From Methanomicrobiales archaeon HGW-Methanomicrobiales-3 (lineage in GTDB: Archaea; Halobacteriota; Methanomicrobia; Methanomicrobiales; Methanospirillaceae), in NCBI GenBank assembly GCA_002839605.1, contig PGYK01000004.1, positions 173,351-237,350 of the forward strand: a stretch of 64,000 nt of DNA, read 5' to 3'. Below the pieces are notes generated by a model that saw nothing but the letters and a program-made list of their open reading frames with translations, was not told the DNA's origin and ran no database searches. Below are positions 17,987 through 26,722 of this stretch, piece by piece; the first letter of the stretch is position 1, and each line of letters starts with the position of its first letter. A program made the translations under genes and the position numbers.

Positions 17987-18580
17987 TCAAAAATCTCCTA
18001 AAAGATCCCGTCCGAGAGCATACGCCCGGTGCATCAGGTCCGGCCTTTCCGTGACCGGAGGTTTAACCCCCATCTCGCAATCAGGCGCAATGAGAAAGTC
18101 CCGTGTGACAAGCCCGGTCATGGCTACGCTGTCCATAAACGACCGCAGCACCGGTTCAAAGAGAGCCGGATCCGGAACATTCTGCGTGAAGATGAAGGAG
18201 ACCGGACACGGGCGGGGAAATTCCGGCCGAAGATCGGCGCCGATATAGGGAACGAGGCGGTCGAGCCATGCCTTGGTCATGGCAGGAACGTACCCGAAAT
18301 AGACCGGGGCTGCAATGATCATCCCTTCCGAGGACTCCATCAGCGGATAGAGAGCCGTCATGTCATCCTGAATCACACACCGTGTATTGGACTCCTGTTT
18401 GCAACCGTGACATCCCTGGCAGTCGGTGATATGGCTGTCATCGGGAAAGAAAAACCGGGTTGCAATTCCCTGTTCCGTGAGTGCCCGTGCCGCTTCGGAA
18501 AGAAGGAGATGGGTGTTGCTGTTCTTTCGTGGACTGCCCATGATGAGTGTGACTTTTTTGTGCGGTGATTGAAATGACAT
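17987..18580 (-). CDS. Flavodoxin-fold NADPH-dependent FMN reductase (iron-sulfur flavoprotein type)
   Basis: 197 residues. The FMN phosphate loop is GSPRKNSNTHLL (residues 15-26); the CQGCHGCKQ motif in the middle (about 54-62) and CVIQDDM are typical of iron-sulfur flavoproteins of methanogens, where compact cysteines hold a 4Fe-4S cluster. APVYFGYVPAMTKAWLDR is the flavin-binding loop region. Likely moves electrons from ferredoxin or NAD(P)H to quinones, nitro compounds or O2-derived species. It is divergent from an HxlR regulator whose start is about 105 bases away, a common arrangement for redox-responsive pairs. Confidence 0.85.
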   Translation of the reverse strand: MSFQSPHKKVTLIMGSPRKNSNTHLLLSEAARALTEQGIATRFFFPDDSHITDCQGCHGCKQESNTRCVIQDDMTALYPLMESSEGMIIAAPVYFGYVPAMTKAWLDRLVPYIGADLRPEFPRPCPVSFIFTQNVPDPALFEPVLRSFMDSVAMTGLVTRDFLIAPDCEMGVKPPVTERPDLMHRAYALGRDLLGDF

Positions 18581-18685
18581 CGTGTCTGCTCCAGTATTGT
18601 TCTCAATTCAGGTTGGCAAACGGAAGAGAAAAAGAAAGCAGTGCAAAATAATGTTTATAGGTTTAAAAAATGTACTAATAGGATA

Positions 18686-19039
18686 ATGGGCGCTAAAAGT
18701 AATTCGGGAGTTATGCCAGTCCATGTTTACATCAGGGTTATTGGAGGTAAATGGAAACCGGAGATCCTCTGGTTTCTGAGAAAGGGGCCGCTCCGGTTTG
18801 GAGAGATCCTCCGCAGCGTGGACAACATCACGCAGGTCACCCTGACAAAAAATCTCCGCGAACTTGAGGCTGATGGGATCATCCTCCGCACGGTCTATCC
18901 CGAGATCCCGCCCCGGGTTGAATACCAGCTCACGCCATTCGGGGAATCGGTCTTTCCGGTCCTTGACGTGATCAGTGCGTGGGGGAGAGAGTTTCTTCAG
19001 CAGAAACTGGTAAAAACCGAACCTGCCCCCAAAGCATGA
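18686..19039 (+). CDS. HxlR-family winged-helix regulator
   Basis: About 117 residues from the ATG at 18686, with AGGA just before it; GTG at 18641 and ATG at 18713 (GGGAG upstream) are alternatives. The HxlR signature is clear: VIGGKWKPEILWFLRKGPLRFGEILRSV, TQVTLTKNLRELEADGIILR, and PPRVEYQLTPFGESVFPVL, a complete winged helix with a dimerising C-terminus. HxlR proteins often sense electrophiles or redox state through Cys; no conserved Cys is visible here. It probably controls the divergent flavoprotein. Confidence 0.85.
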   Translation: MGAKSNSGVMPVHVYIRVIGGKWKPEILWFLRKGPLRFGEILRSVDNITQVTLTKNLRELEADGIILRTVYPEIPPRVEYQLTPFGESVFPVLDVISAWGREFLQQKLVKTEPAPKA

Positions 19040-19049
19040 GATCCTGCGA

Positions 19050-19871
19050 TCACGACCTCCGCGATTCCGGACCAGAACCACGCACCACGGAGAGGATATC
19101 CACCAGGTAGATCTTCACAACATCCCGTGCATACACCCACAGGCCCGGCAGGACGCGGCTCAGCCCTGCGACAAGCATAATGAGGAAGACAATAGCGAGT
19201 GCTTCGGCAATCACGTTGTGGGCCCAGAAGAAGTTGGCATCGCCCGTGCCGGTGGGATCGGGCAGAGCATCGAACCACCGGTTCGAGACTGCGATAAAGA
19301 CTGCGGCAACGCGGAAGGTATTGAGGACAAAGAGGAGAACGGCTACCGGGATGATTACGGCAATCCTCTGCCGGACCGTTGCGCCCGGCACTCCCGCGAT
19401 CACCCCGGCCATCATTGCAATGGCAAGGATCCCGGTGCAGCCGAGGATGATCTGGTTAAAAAAGCCGTTCTCCACGATGATATCCCAGGCATACCACACC
19501 GGGTGATACCCGAGCGCGGTGACGAGCGTAAAGACGAGCGTGATAACGATCCCGATCAGCGCATCGCGTAAGGAAGGGATGAGCGCGAACGGGACGAAGA
19601 TGAGGGTTGCAACCGCTGCGGTTGTCGAGAGCCGGAGAACAACCGGGTCCTCCCGCAGCAGCCGCACTATCGTGATTGCAAGGAACGGGATGGCAAGCAG
19701 GGCAAGCGCCGGGTACAGGAAATTGGTTGCGGCGATGAACGCCGGCAAATCCAGGATGAGGTTGAGGACGATGCATGACCAGCCTGCCATGGCAGCATAC
19801 GTTGCAAAGCGCCCGCCAACCAGGAAGAGCAGAAAGGCTGCGCATGCTGCAAGGACTACAACGTCAGTCAT
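19050..19871 (-). CDS. Archaeosortase family protein
   Basis: 273 residues from the ATG at 19871; longer reading upstream is likely a shadow. Around eight transmembrane helices. The exosortase/archaeosortase catalytic set is present in order: Cys145 in LGCTGILA, Arg187 in NTFRVAAVF, and His218 in FFWAHNVIAEAL. These enzymes cut a C-terminal sorting tail of exported proteins and attach the protein to a membrane lipid. No recognised PGF- or PEF-type target is visible in the window, so targets lie elsewhere; the 115-residue exported protein at 9459-9806 has a tail of similar outline. Follows the transglutaminase-like gene after 64 bases. Confidence 0.8.
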   Translation of the reverse strand: MTDVVVLAACAAFLLFLVGGRFATYAAMAGWSCIVLNLILDLPAFIAATNFLYPALALLAIPFLAITIVRLLREDPVVLRLSTTAAVATLIFVPFALIPSLRDALIGIVITLVFTLVTALGYHPVWYAWDIIVENGFFNQIILGCTGILAIAMMAGVIAGVPGATVRQRIAVIIPVAVLLFVLNTFRVAAVFIAVSNRWFDALPDPTGTGDANFFWAHNVIAEALAIVFLIMLVAGLSRVLPGLWVYARDVVKIYLVDILSVVRGSGPESRRS

Positions 19872-19935
19872 GGGCAGGCCACACCCCTGCACCACTGCAT
19901 CGGCCGTGGTGCCGGCAGGTCTTTTGAAGGACGGT

Positions 19936-20742
19936 TCACGATACCCCCCGTTCCCACCGGCCATCCTTGTAAAACGCAACCCTCTCCCCATCATCAACAA
20001 AGAACGGTCCGCCCGGGTATTGGGCGGTGAGGTCGAGGTTGAGCCAGTAGAGCGTGCCGGCCTCGCTCTCCGTCACGTGGCAGCCGATCGTATCCACACC
20101 GTACCTTACCCTGATGTACGCCGCAGCCCGCTCGAACTCGCATGGGGTCGTGCCGATGAAGACCTCGGGATACGCGTGGCTGAAAGTCCCGTTCTTCGCG
20201 TACACGATCCGGGCCCCCCCGCCCACCGATTCTATGAGGGCTGCCATCAGGACCGCATAATCGTCACAGTCGCCTTTGAGCCCGACCGCGATCGTCCGGC
20301 CGGGAGGCGAGAGGTACTCGCTGCCCCGCGGGTCTTCAACATAGGTCCAGCGTGCGGCAACCCCGTCCCAGATATCGCAGGCCTGCGATATACGGAAGGT
20401 GCCCCCGTGGCCGGGACGTATCAGGCTGACGGCAAAATCCCGGGCCGACGGGTCAGTCGGGTGAAGGGCATCGTGGATGGCAGTGGCAGTCCGGTCCTCC
20501 GGGAGGGTGCCGGTCGCGTCACCTGCGGGGGGTATGACTACATTTTGGGCGAGATAAAAATTGCCGGGAGGATCTGCGGCCGGAACAGATGTGCCGGCAG
20601 CCGCGGGTCCGGCCGGGCCGTCATCGATGCAGCCGGCCGCAACCAGCACGAGGAGAAGGATGAGGATTACAGAAGGGGTCCGGAAAGATCCCTTCCGGAA
20701 TCCGGGGGGGTGGGATGAGCCGGGCCGGGGCGATGCTGCCAT
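19936..20742 (-). CDS. Lipoprotein with transglutaminase-like domain
   Basis: 268 residues. Signal region with lipobox-like LVAAGC (about residues 33-38) and a Gly/Pro/Ala-rich spacer. A transglutaminase-like core follows, with Cys in GLKGDCDDYAVLMAALIE and the His of HAYPEVFIG, the usual Cys-His pair of cysteine-protease-like transglutaminases. It ends with a short C-terminal strand region. Likely acts at the cell surface on peptides or the S-layer. Cotranscription with the archaeosortase gene (64 bases downstream) suggests a joint role in surface protein processing. Confidence 0.8.
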   Translation of the reverse strand: MAASPRPGSSHPPGFRKGSFRTPSVILILLLVLVAAGCIDDGPAGPAAAGTSVPAADPPGNFYLAQNVVIPPAGDATGTLPEDRTATAIHDALHPTDPSARDFAVSLIRPGHGGTFRISQACDIWDGVAARWTYVEDPRGSEYLSPPGRTIAVGLKGDCDDYAVLMAALIESVGGGARIVYAKNGTFSHAYPEVFIGTTPCEFERAAAYIRVRYGVDTIGCHVTESEAGTLYWLNLDLTAQYPGGPFFVDDGERVAFYKDGRWERGVS

Positions 20743-20898
20743 ATCCCAGTATGTCGGCAGGGGGAGGGATTACGTTTTTCGATCGGAAGCCCCGCTATTC
20801 ACCCCGGATCGCTTGCACGGCGTTTACGCAACCCGCAGTCAGACAATAAAACATTTATCCGCATCAATCGCAACCAATCTATATCACGGGAAATATGT

Positions 20899-21255
20899 AT
20901 GATTGAAACGTTGTTTAAAAACCGGTATCTCCTCCTTATCGCAGCCATCGGGGCAGCCGCAATCTACGGAATCGTGACCATGCAGCTCATGGTCGCAATT
21001 CTCGTTGCCATCCTTGCAATCCTTGGCATCGTGGCATGGCAGTACCTCCGCACCCGAAGAACGGAGACAGAGGTTGAGCATGGCGAGGGCGAGGCAGTCC
21101 TTGCCGCAGGGCTCATCACCCTTGTTGCCCTTGCCGGCATGCAGTTCATTGTCTGGGCCATAGGGCTTGCCTTCATCTTCATGGTCCACCAGTCGCTTGC
21201 CCGCATCGAGCGGCGCATGGATGCCCTTGAAGAACGCGGGTTGCCACCCCAATAA
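20899..21255 (+). CDS. Small membrane protein with C-terminal coiled coil
   Basis: 118 residues. Two close N-terminal helices (about 8-23 and 28-47), a charged segment rich in Glu (TRRTETEVEHGEGE), a third helix (about 66-90), then an amphipathic tail LARIERRMDALEERG that looks like a short coiled coil. No enzymatic motif. Promoter-like ATAAAACATTTAT near 20846-20858. Function unknown; it is convergent with the flavoprotein at 21272. Confidence 0.65.
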   Translation: MIETLFKNRYLLLIAAIGAAAIYGIVTMQLMVAILVAILAILGIVAWQYLRTRRTETEVEHGEGEAVLAAGLITLVALAGMQFIVWAIGLAFIFMVHQSLARIERRMDALEERGLPPQ

Positions 21256-21271
21256 ATCCCTGCTGCCAGCC

Positions 21272-22138
21272 TCACAGGTACTTCCTGATTAAGGCCTTCA
21301 CCATCTCCTCTTCCCCGTCAATCGTGCGGATGTCATGCACGGAATCGGCACCATCAAGAAGGATCCCGCCGGCGTTTTCGATGCCGAGCGTGTGGAAGAA
21401 CGCAGCGATCACGCTGGTGATGCAGGCGAAGTTTTCCTTCCCTTTCCGGCCTGCTACCGAAAAGACGAGCCCGTGCCGGCACCTGCCGCTGCCGGAGAGC
21501 GCCCGCTCCGCGTGGTAGGCCTGCATCCGGTCGATGACCAGCTTGAGCCCGGCCGGGACGGTGTTGGAATACACGGGCGAGGTGACAACGATGAGGCTTG
21601 CTCCCCGCACGGCCGCGATGATATCGTTCATGTCGTCATCAAAGACGCAGGTGCCGGTATTGTAGCACTGGTAGCACCCGATGCAGGGGTGGATATCGAG
21701 GTCGTGCGGGTAGATGACGGCCGGCGTCCGGTTCGCATCGTGCGCTGCTTCGACTGCCCATTGTGCAAATATGGCGCAGTTCCCGTCCGGGCGGGGACTG
21801 CCCTGCAGGATGAGAAGATCGATTGGCCGGGCAGGCCGGTCTTTTTGGGGACGGGCATATTCATGGAAGACGACGTCCGGATCGCGGAGGAGATCTTCTT
21901 TCCATATCGCCATCATCTGCCGGGCTGCCGACTCAGCAGAACCGGGCAGGAGCGGGGAGTACTCGTACGTGTTGGTGATGAAACGCGCCGGGCTCCGGCC
22001 CGGGCCGGTGGCTTCGAGCACGAACCGCTGCATGCCCGGGTAGAGCGCGGAGAAGTCCTCGCAAAAAAGCGTGAGCTGGAAGGTTGCATTTCGGGTTTTT
22101 ACGGATTCGCTCTCCAGCAGTTCACGCAAAAATTCCAT
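21272..22138 (-). CDS. Flavodoxin-fold protein with extra N-terminal domain
   Basis: 288 residues from the ATG at 22138, preceded by GAGGAGAG; the reading upstream of it is non-coding. Residues 1-110 form a separate alpha/beta domain of unknown family (MEFLRELLESESVKTRNATF). Residues ~112-288 are an FMN reductase: LILQGSPRPDGNCAIF is the FMN phosphate loop, and the HPCIGCYQCYNTGTCVFDDD cluster has the four closely spaced Cys of iron-sulfur flavoproteins. SPVYSNTVPAGLKLVIDRMQ is the flavin loop. A stretch of 150-odd residues before the end also resembles NQO1-type reductases. The start overlaps the small upstream ORF by 17 bases. Confidence 0.8.
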   Translation of the reverse strand: MEFLRELLESESVKTRNATFQLTLFCEDFSALYPGMQRFVLEATGPGRSPARFITNTYEYSPLLPGSAESAARQMMAIWKEDLLRDPDVVFHEYARPQKDRPARPIDLLILQGSPRPDGNCAIFAQWAVEAAHDANRTPAVIYPHDLDIHPCIGCYQCYNTGTCVFDDDMNDIIAAVRGASLIVVTSPVYSNTVPAGLKLVIDRMQAYHAERALSGSGRCRHGLVFSVAGRKGKENFACITSVIAAFFHTLGIENAGGILLDGADSVHDIRTIDGEEEMVKALIRKYL

Positions 22139-22316
22139 GATGATGTCTCTCCTCTTGCGGGATGATAAGGGTTCGGGAACGGATCCTTTTGTGAATGACC
22201 ACTGCTGCCAAAGCCATAACGGCGACAGTGGTGCAGAGGAATAGACCGAGAATGAGCACTGCCGGCAGATGTGTACGGAGGTTTCGGGCCGGTGCATGAC
22301 GGGAACCAGATGACAT
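22122..22316 (-). CDS. Small single-TM protein (tentative)
   Basis: 64 residues from the ATG at 22316. One hydrophobic helix (about residues 18-42) is flanked by basic residues, and the C-terminus EERHHHGIFA is overlapped by the start of the flavoprotein gene. No clear ribosome site. Overlap with the next gene and a helix of normal size favour a real small membrane protein, but chance cannot be ruled out. Confidence 0.4.
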   Translation of the reverse strand: MSSGSRHAPARNLRTHLPAVLILGLFLCTTVAVMALAAVVIHKRIRSRTLIIPQEERHHHGIFA

Positions 22317-22431
22317 AGCGGCACATGGTATGTGCGAAATCAAAAAGGTGGGTTCAGATCTGTAGTAAACCTCTTTCCGGATTTTTTCCCCACTCATCTC
22401 ACCAGCCCTGACCGCAAGGGATTCAATAGCA

Positions 22432-22558
22432 CATGCGATACCTCTGCATAACCTCAATGGAACACTCAAAAAACCGGTCTTTGACAAAACAAAAATTGAG
22501 ACCACCGCACTGGCGGTCTTTTGGTCGGCGGCAGGCACCTTTATGGGGGTGTGAGGGG
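22432..22558 (-). repeat. Palindromic intergenic repeat, copy R6
   Basis: On the minus strand it reads a C-rich lead-in, GGTGCCTGCCGCC, a hairpin ACCGC-CAGT-GCGGT, CTCAATTT, a T/A-rich stretch, GAGTGTTCCA, and ends with GAGGTATCGCATG. The same order occurs in R5 (35788-35930). The CATGCGATACCTC end is identical in both over 13 bases, while the central stem differs in sequence but keeps the ability to fold. Confidence 0.7.
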
Positions 22559-22635
22559 TTGCCTCGACCATCTCTTCAAAGGTTTTCCCAAGAATCACAA
22601 TCGAAAAGCATTTCCAGAGATTTTGTAAGTTTATT

Positions 22636-22836
22636 GCGATGCCTGCCGCCGCCCCGGAGGGCGCCCCGCGGCGGCCTCAATTCGATTTTCATGAAAATAT
22701 CCCGGGAAATCACCTTTTGGGGGGGCACCGTATGTAGGCCATATAGGGCACAATCGCATCCGCAGCCCGACCATTGCACGACGTTGGGGGCTCATGGCGC
22801 CCCCATAAGGAGTGCAAGGATTCGGGCGAGGACGGT
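22636..22836 (+). repeat. Composite intergenic repeat, copy R2 with second hairpin
   Basis: Core 22636-22682 matches R1 with one mismatch. Downstream, GGGAAATCACC and a 70-base segment match R3. Hairpin: TTGCAC (22774-22779) pairs with GTGCAA (22812-22817); inside, TGGGGGC (22785-22791) pairs with GCCCCCA (22799-22805). Relative to R3, one base pair is changed G-C to A-T on both sides. The 22559-22947 stretch contains no other gene. Confidence 0.85.
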
Positions 22837-22947
22837 AATGTACAAATATTCATCCGATTTTCATCATTCGGATGTCAACCTAATCGTTCATGCTCGTTTC
22901 AACAGAGCAGTTTCGTTCCGGAAAACATCCCGTGCAGATTTTTCCCC

Positions 22948-24084
22948 TTACACACCCGCACGCCGCCACGCTGCGGCGGGCACCGTCATCTCGAACCGGG
23001 CGCCCCAGCCGGGCATCCCGGTCTCCTTAAAGGAGATTCCGGTGATGTCCAAAATTTCCCGTGAAAGGGCAAGCCCGAGGCCGGTGTTTTTGCCAAAACC
23101 CCGCTCGAAGATCCGCTCCTTCTCGCCCGAGGGCACACCATCGCCGTCATCTTCGCAGATGATGACCACGTTCTCACCCGCCTCCTCTAAAGAGAACCTG
23201 ATAGTAGTGATCTTTTGCCCATACCGGACCGCATTATCCATGAGATTGTAAAAGACCTTTACAATCAGCGGGTCGGCAAACACTTCGGCGCCCTTGGGCA
23301 GATCGTTTTTCACGACAACCGGGCCGAGCGGCGCCTGCGCTGCGGCTTCTTCCACAACCGCATGGCAGTCCTGCCAGACGGGAGCGGTAATCCCGATCTT
23401 CTCATACTCGCTGGTGAACTGGATCATGGCAACGATCCGCTCGGAAGCAGCAAGTGCCTTTGTGCAGTATTCCGTAAGTTTTGGGTCGGCCTGCTCGGTC
23501 TCAAGGATACCGAGATATCCTTTGATAACCGTGAGCTGGTTGCCGATATCATGCCGGGTGATCGTGGAGAGGAGCGTGAGTTTCCGGTTCACCAGCTGGT
23601 AGGCAGTCAAAAGCTGCAGAAGTTCGTCCGCCCGTGCAGCAAGCTGGTCTTCGAGCACTTTCCGGTCGGTGATGTCGATGAGGAAGAGGAGAGTTGCAGG
23701 CGTTTTCTTGTACAGGACGGGTTTCTCCTTGACGATGAAGGCCCGTGTGCTTCCATCGGCCGTTTTGAGCGCGGCCTCGTAGAGGGGCACGCTGCCGGCA
23801 CTATTCCGCAATGCCATGTTCGCCGCTACCGTTGCCCTCGACTCTTCGGCAACATAAGCAAGGAGCGGTGTGCTGGGGATCTGCCCCGCCGGATACCCGA
23901 GCACCCGGACCAGTGCCGGGTTCGCGTACAGCACCATCCCGTCCGCCCCGTACACGAGGATGTACTCGGACTGGAGTTCCACCCGTCCGAGATCGAACGG
24001 TTCAGGCACCGGTGCCTGCTGCTCATCGGGGCTGGCTTTGGGTCTTTGGATATCGGTGGAGGCAGGGACGTTCCGGGCAGGCAT
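22948..24084 (-). CDS. Soluble PAS-domain histidine kinase
   Basis: 378 residues, no TM helices. One PAS domain (about residues 35-145, ending LFLIDITDRKVLEDQL), a short helical linker, then a histidine kinase: phosphoacceptor region TITRHDIGNQLTVIKGYL, N box NLMDNAVRYGQ, CEDDGDGVP and GLGLALSREILDITG. The kinase half is clearly related to that of the 1136-residue protein at 13900, so the two may share a response circuit. No receiver gene is adjacent. Signal unknown. Confidence 0.9.
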   Translation of the reverse strand: MPARNVPASTDIQRPKASPDEQQAPVPEPFDLGRVELQSEYILVYGADGMVLYANPALVRVLGYPAGQIPSTPLLAYVAEESRATVAANMALRNSAGSVPLYEAALKTADGSTRAFIVKEKPVLYKKTPATLLFLIDITDRKVLEDQLAARADELLQLLTAYQLVNRKLTLLSTITRHDIGNQLTVIKGYLGILETEQADPKLTEYCTKALAASERIVAMIQFTSEYEKIGITAPVWQDCHAVVEEAAAQAPLGPVVVKNDLPKGAEVFADPLIVKVFYNLMDNAVRYGQKITTIRFSLEEAGENVVIICEDDGDGVPSGEKERIFERGFGKNTGLGLALSREILDITGISFKETGMPGWGARFEMTVPAAAWRRAGV

Positions 24085-24205
24085 GGGATCCGCTCACAAA
24101 AAACTGGTTTGATCAATCTTGGTCTGCCGCCAAAAAAAGGTATGTGCGGGGTGCCCGGCTCCTGCCGGCTTCCGCACCTTTCGGTAAAAACCGGAATGCG
24201 CTGTA

Positions 24206-25978
24206 TCAGAACCGCTTCGGGTCGGTCTCGACATCAAGGACGACCGGCCGGTTGAGCGCCAGTGCCCGTTCAAGGGCGGGCTTAAGATCGCCCGGGCTCC
24301 GTACCTTGATCCCCACTCCTCCGCAGGCATCCGCGTATGCGGCAAAGTCGGGGTTCAGAAGATCGGTAGCGAAGTTCTCGTACCGCTCCATCATCTGCTC
24401 GACCCGGATCATGCCGAGTTCGTGGTTGTTTAAGACCACGACCACCATGGGGAGGGTATACTTCACGGCCGTGACAAGGTCTCCCATCGCCTGCGAGAAA
24501 CCGCCGTCGCCCGTGACGCAGACAACGGTCTTCTCCGGGCAGGCGATCTTTGCCGCAATCGCGCCGGGAAGCCCGAACCCCATGGTCGCAAGATAGCCTG
24601 ACATCACGAACCGGTGCCGCTTCATCCGGAAGTTCCGGCCAAACCACCACTGGTTCTCGCCCACGTCCACCGAGATGATCGCATCCTCCGGGAGGGTATC
24701 AGACAGCACCTTCATGATGAACGGTGGCCGCAAGGGGGAGGCTGATGCATCCGCCTCGCGGTCCCGCACGTCGTCCCACTCCCGCTTCATCCGGGCAATT
24801 TTTTCAGGGACTTTCGGATCATCCCGTTCATGGATGAGCGGCATGAGAGCGGGGAGGACGTGCGAGCAGTTGCCATACAACCCGACGGTCTTTTTGTTCT
24901 TCATGAGATGGATGGGGTCGATATCCACCTGCACCATCGGCCGGTCGAGCGGCACGTTCGTGAACTTCGAGAAACCGACACCGAGCGTGATGATCAGGTC
25001 GGATTCGGGTGCAAGAGTGCGGGCGGCCGGTGACCCGACGTTGCCGAGGATGCCGATCACCCATTCGTTGTCCTCGGGGAGGATCCCCTTTGCCCGGTAC
25101 GTGGTGAGGATGGGCGCCCGGATCTTCTTTGCAAGAGCGAGGACGTCCTGCGCAGCCGGAAATGCGCCCCAGCCGGCAAGGATGACCGGGCGCTCCGCCG
25201 CGTTGATCGCTGCTGCCGCCTGTTCGAGCAGCACTGGCGGGGGCATAATGTCGAAGCCGGCAACACAGGACTCGCGGGAGCAGTACGGTGCATCGAGCGG
25301 CTGCTTCTGGATGTTGTTCGGGACCGAGAGCTGGGAGACACCCCGGTCGAGGATGGCATACTTGAGGGCCCGGGTTAAGAGGAGCACGGCCATGCTCTTC
25401 TCGTACACGGTGTTGTTGTACACGGTAATCGGCCGGAAGAAGGCGTCCTGGTCGATCTCCTGCACGCCGCCCGCCCCGGCGTACTGCGTCTCCACCTGCC
25501 CGTTCAGCGAGAGGACTGAAGCATGGTCCTCCTTTGCATCGTACAGGCCGGTTGCAAGGTTGGTTGCCCCGGGGCCGGCGATCGTGAGGCAGGCCGCGAT
25601 CTTCCCGGTCAGTTTGTTATAGGCCGATGCAGCCATGGCCGCGTTTGCCTCGTGCCGGACAACGATATACCGGATGGCCGGGTTCTTCCGGATAGCCTCA
25701 ACAAGGCCGAGCGAGGAGGTGCCCGGCAGCCCGAAGACGACCGTGACCCCCCATGCCACCAGCTCGGCAGCCATGATGTCCGACACCGTGGTACCCTCAC
25801 GGGCCGGGGCATCGGTGGCAGAGAGTGTCCGGAATGCAACTTTTCCCGCGCGGCAGACCGGGCAGGTCCAGCTCTCCGGAATATCCGCAAACGCGGTCCC
25901 GGCCGGCACCCCGTTCGCGGGATCACCGGTCTTCTCGTCATACACGTATCCGCAGACACTGCACATCCATTCGGCCAT
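24206..25978 (-). CDS. Rubredoxin fused to a thiamine-diphosphate enzyme
   Basis: 590 residues. Residues 1-48 are a complete rubredoxin: CSVCGYVYDE with Cys6 and Cys9, and CPVC with Cys39 and Cys42, ready to hold one iron. After a short linker a full TPP-dependent enzyme of the acetolactate synthase/pyruvate oxidase/decarboxylase group follows: FGLPGTSSLGLVEAIR, the catalytic Glu110 in VVRHEANAA, GPGATNLATG, and the TPP-Mg loop GDGGFSQAMGDLV with NN further on. The rubredoxin suggests that electrons from an oxidative decarboxylation pass to an iron site. It is not the canonical IlvB; substrate unknown. No small IlvN-type subunit adjoins. Confidence 0.85.
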   Translation of the reverse strand: MAEWMCSVCGYVYDEKTGDPANGVPAGTAFADIPESWTCPVCRAGKVAFRTLSATDAPAREGTTVSDIMAAELVAWGVTVVFGLPGTSSLGLVEAIRKNPAIRYIVVRHEANAAMAASAYNKLTGKIAACLTIAGPGATNLATGLYDAKEDHASVLSLNGQVETQYAGAGGVQEIDQDAFFRPITVYNNTVYEKSMAVLLLTRALKYAILDRGVSQLSVPNNIQKQPLDAPYCSRESCVAGFDIMPPPVLLEQAAAAINAAERPVILAGWGAFPAAQDVLALAKKIRAPILTTYRAKGILPEDNEWVIGILGNVGSPAARTLAPESDLIITLGVGFSKFTNVPLDRPMVQVDIDPIHLMKNKKTVGLYGNCSHVLPALMPLIHERDDPKVPEKIARMKREWDDVRDREADASASPLRPPFIMKVLSDTLPEDAIISVDVGENQWWFGRNFRMKRHRFVMSGYLATMGFGLPGAIAAKIACPEKTVVCVTGDGGFSQAMGDLVTAVKYTLPMVVVVLNNHELGMIRVEQMMERYENFATDLLNPDFAAYADACGGVGIKVRSPGDLKPALERALALNRPVVLDVETDPKRF

Positions 25979-26370
25979 GGTAGATCCTCATGCTCCCTTT
26001 GGCATGGGGGGTGTAAAAAAGATTCCGGCCGTGGCAAAAATGGGCTTTGTAGAACCAGGCATGAACCGACAGAGTTCACACCCGAACGATGAAAAATTCC
26101 AGAAATTTGAATATGTGTGAGTACTTCCCGCCGCAGGGTCCCCAAACAGGTGCGACTGCCGTTCATCAGAATCGGGACATAATAAGGATCAGTATTCATC
26201 AGCAGAGCATTTCGTATTTTTTTTTGGGAAATCAAACCCACAGCGTCTTTTTTTGGAATTACGATGGTGACCCCCTCTCTCCCCCAGAGGGGGAAGCACC
26301 CCAAGGGGGCAAGCCCCCTTGACCCCCGGTTTCAATCATCCATTTTCAGGTGCCGATAAACGGCCTGCTC

Positions 26371-26407
26371 CACGGGGCGAGGGTCGATGAGACCCCGAGC
26401 GCCCGTG
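26371..26407. repeat. Strong inverted repeat in a repeat-rich gap
   Basis: CACGGG (26371-26376) pairs with CCCGTG (26402-26407), and inside it GGGTC (26381-26385) pairs with GACCC (26391-26395). The surrounding gap 25979-26722 also holds the G/C run at 26270-26325, with GGGGGC-AA-GCCCCC, and repeat copy R4. There is no gene I can support in this gap. Confidence 0.6.
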
Positions 26408-26514
26408 GCCCCATCGCAACTCAATATAATCCATCGCAGGTTTTCCCATAAAAAACACAATTTCCGGAAGAATAGATTGTGGGGGGTAAACTGCCCCCAT
26501 GCCCCCTTGGAGAT

Positions 26515-26563
26515 TACTGCCGCCGCCCCCGCGGGGGCGCTCCCTCTGGCGGCCTCAATTCGG
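26515..26563 (+). repeat. GC-rich palindromic intergenic repeat, copy R4
   Basis: TACTGCCGCCGCCCCCGCGG followed by GGGCGCTCCCTCTGGCGGCC and then CTCAATTCGGG. It shares the CTCAATTCG flank with R2, and its GGGGCGCTCC core matches R7. Its arms are GCCGCC and GGCGGC, 7 bases shorter than in R1 and R2. Confidence 0.75.
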
Positions 26564-26722
26564 GTTTAGATCATGACCCAATAATCCGCCCCTCCGTGCC
26601 ACGGTGAGACGTTAGGGCGGAGTAATCTTCCCCCCAAAAATAAGTTACCGTTTTTCATTCTTCATGAGTGAACTCCCGTTCATGTTCGTTTCTGCAGGGC
26701 GTAAAAATGGGCCCGCCCGCGA

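Noticed and set aside
24675..25622. 315-codon frame opposite the rubredoxin-TPP gene
   Set aside because: Composition is not protein-like (Ser/Arg/Pro) and it overlaps a well-supported gene completely.
26225..26340. Insertion sequence remnant near the G/C runs
   Set aside because: No transposase-like coding and no clear terminal inverted repeats or target duplication were seen.
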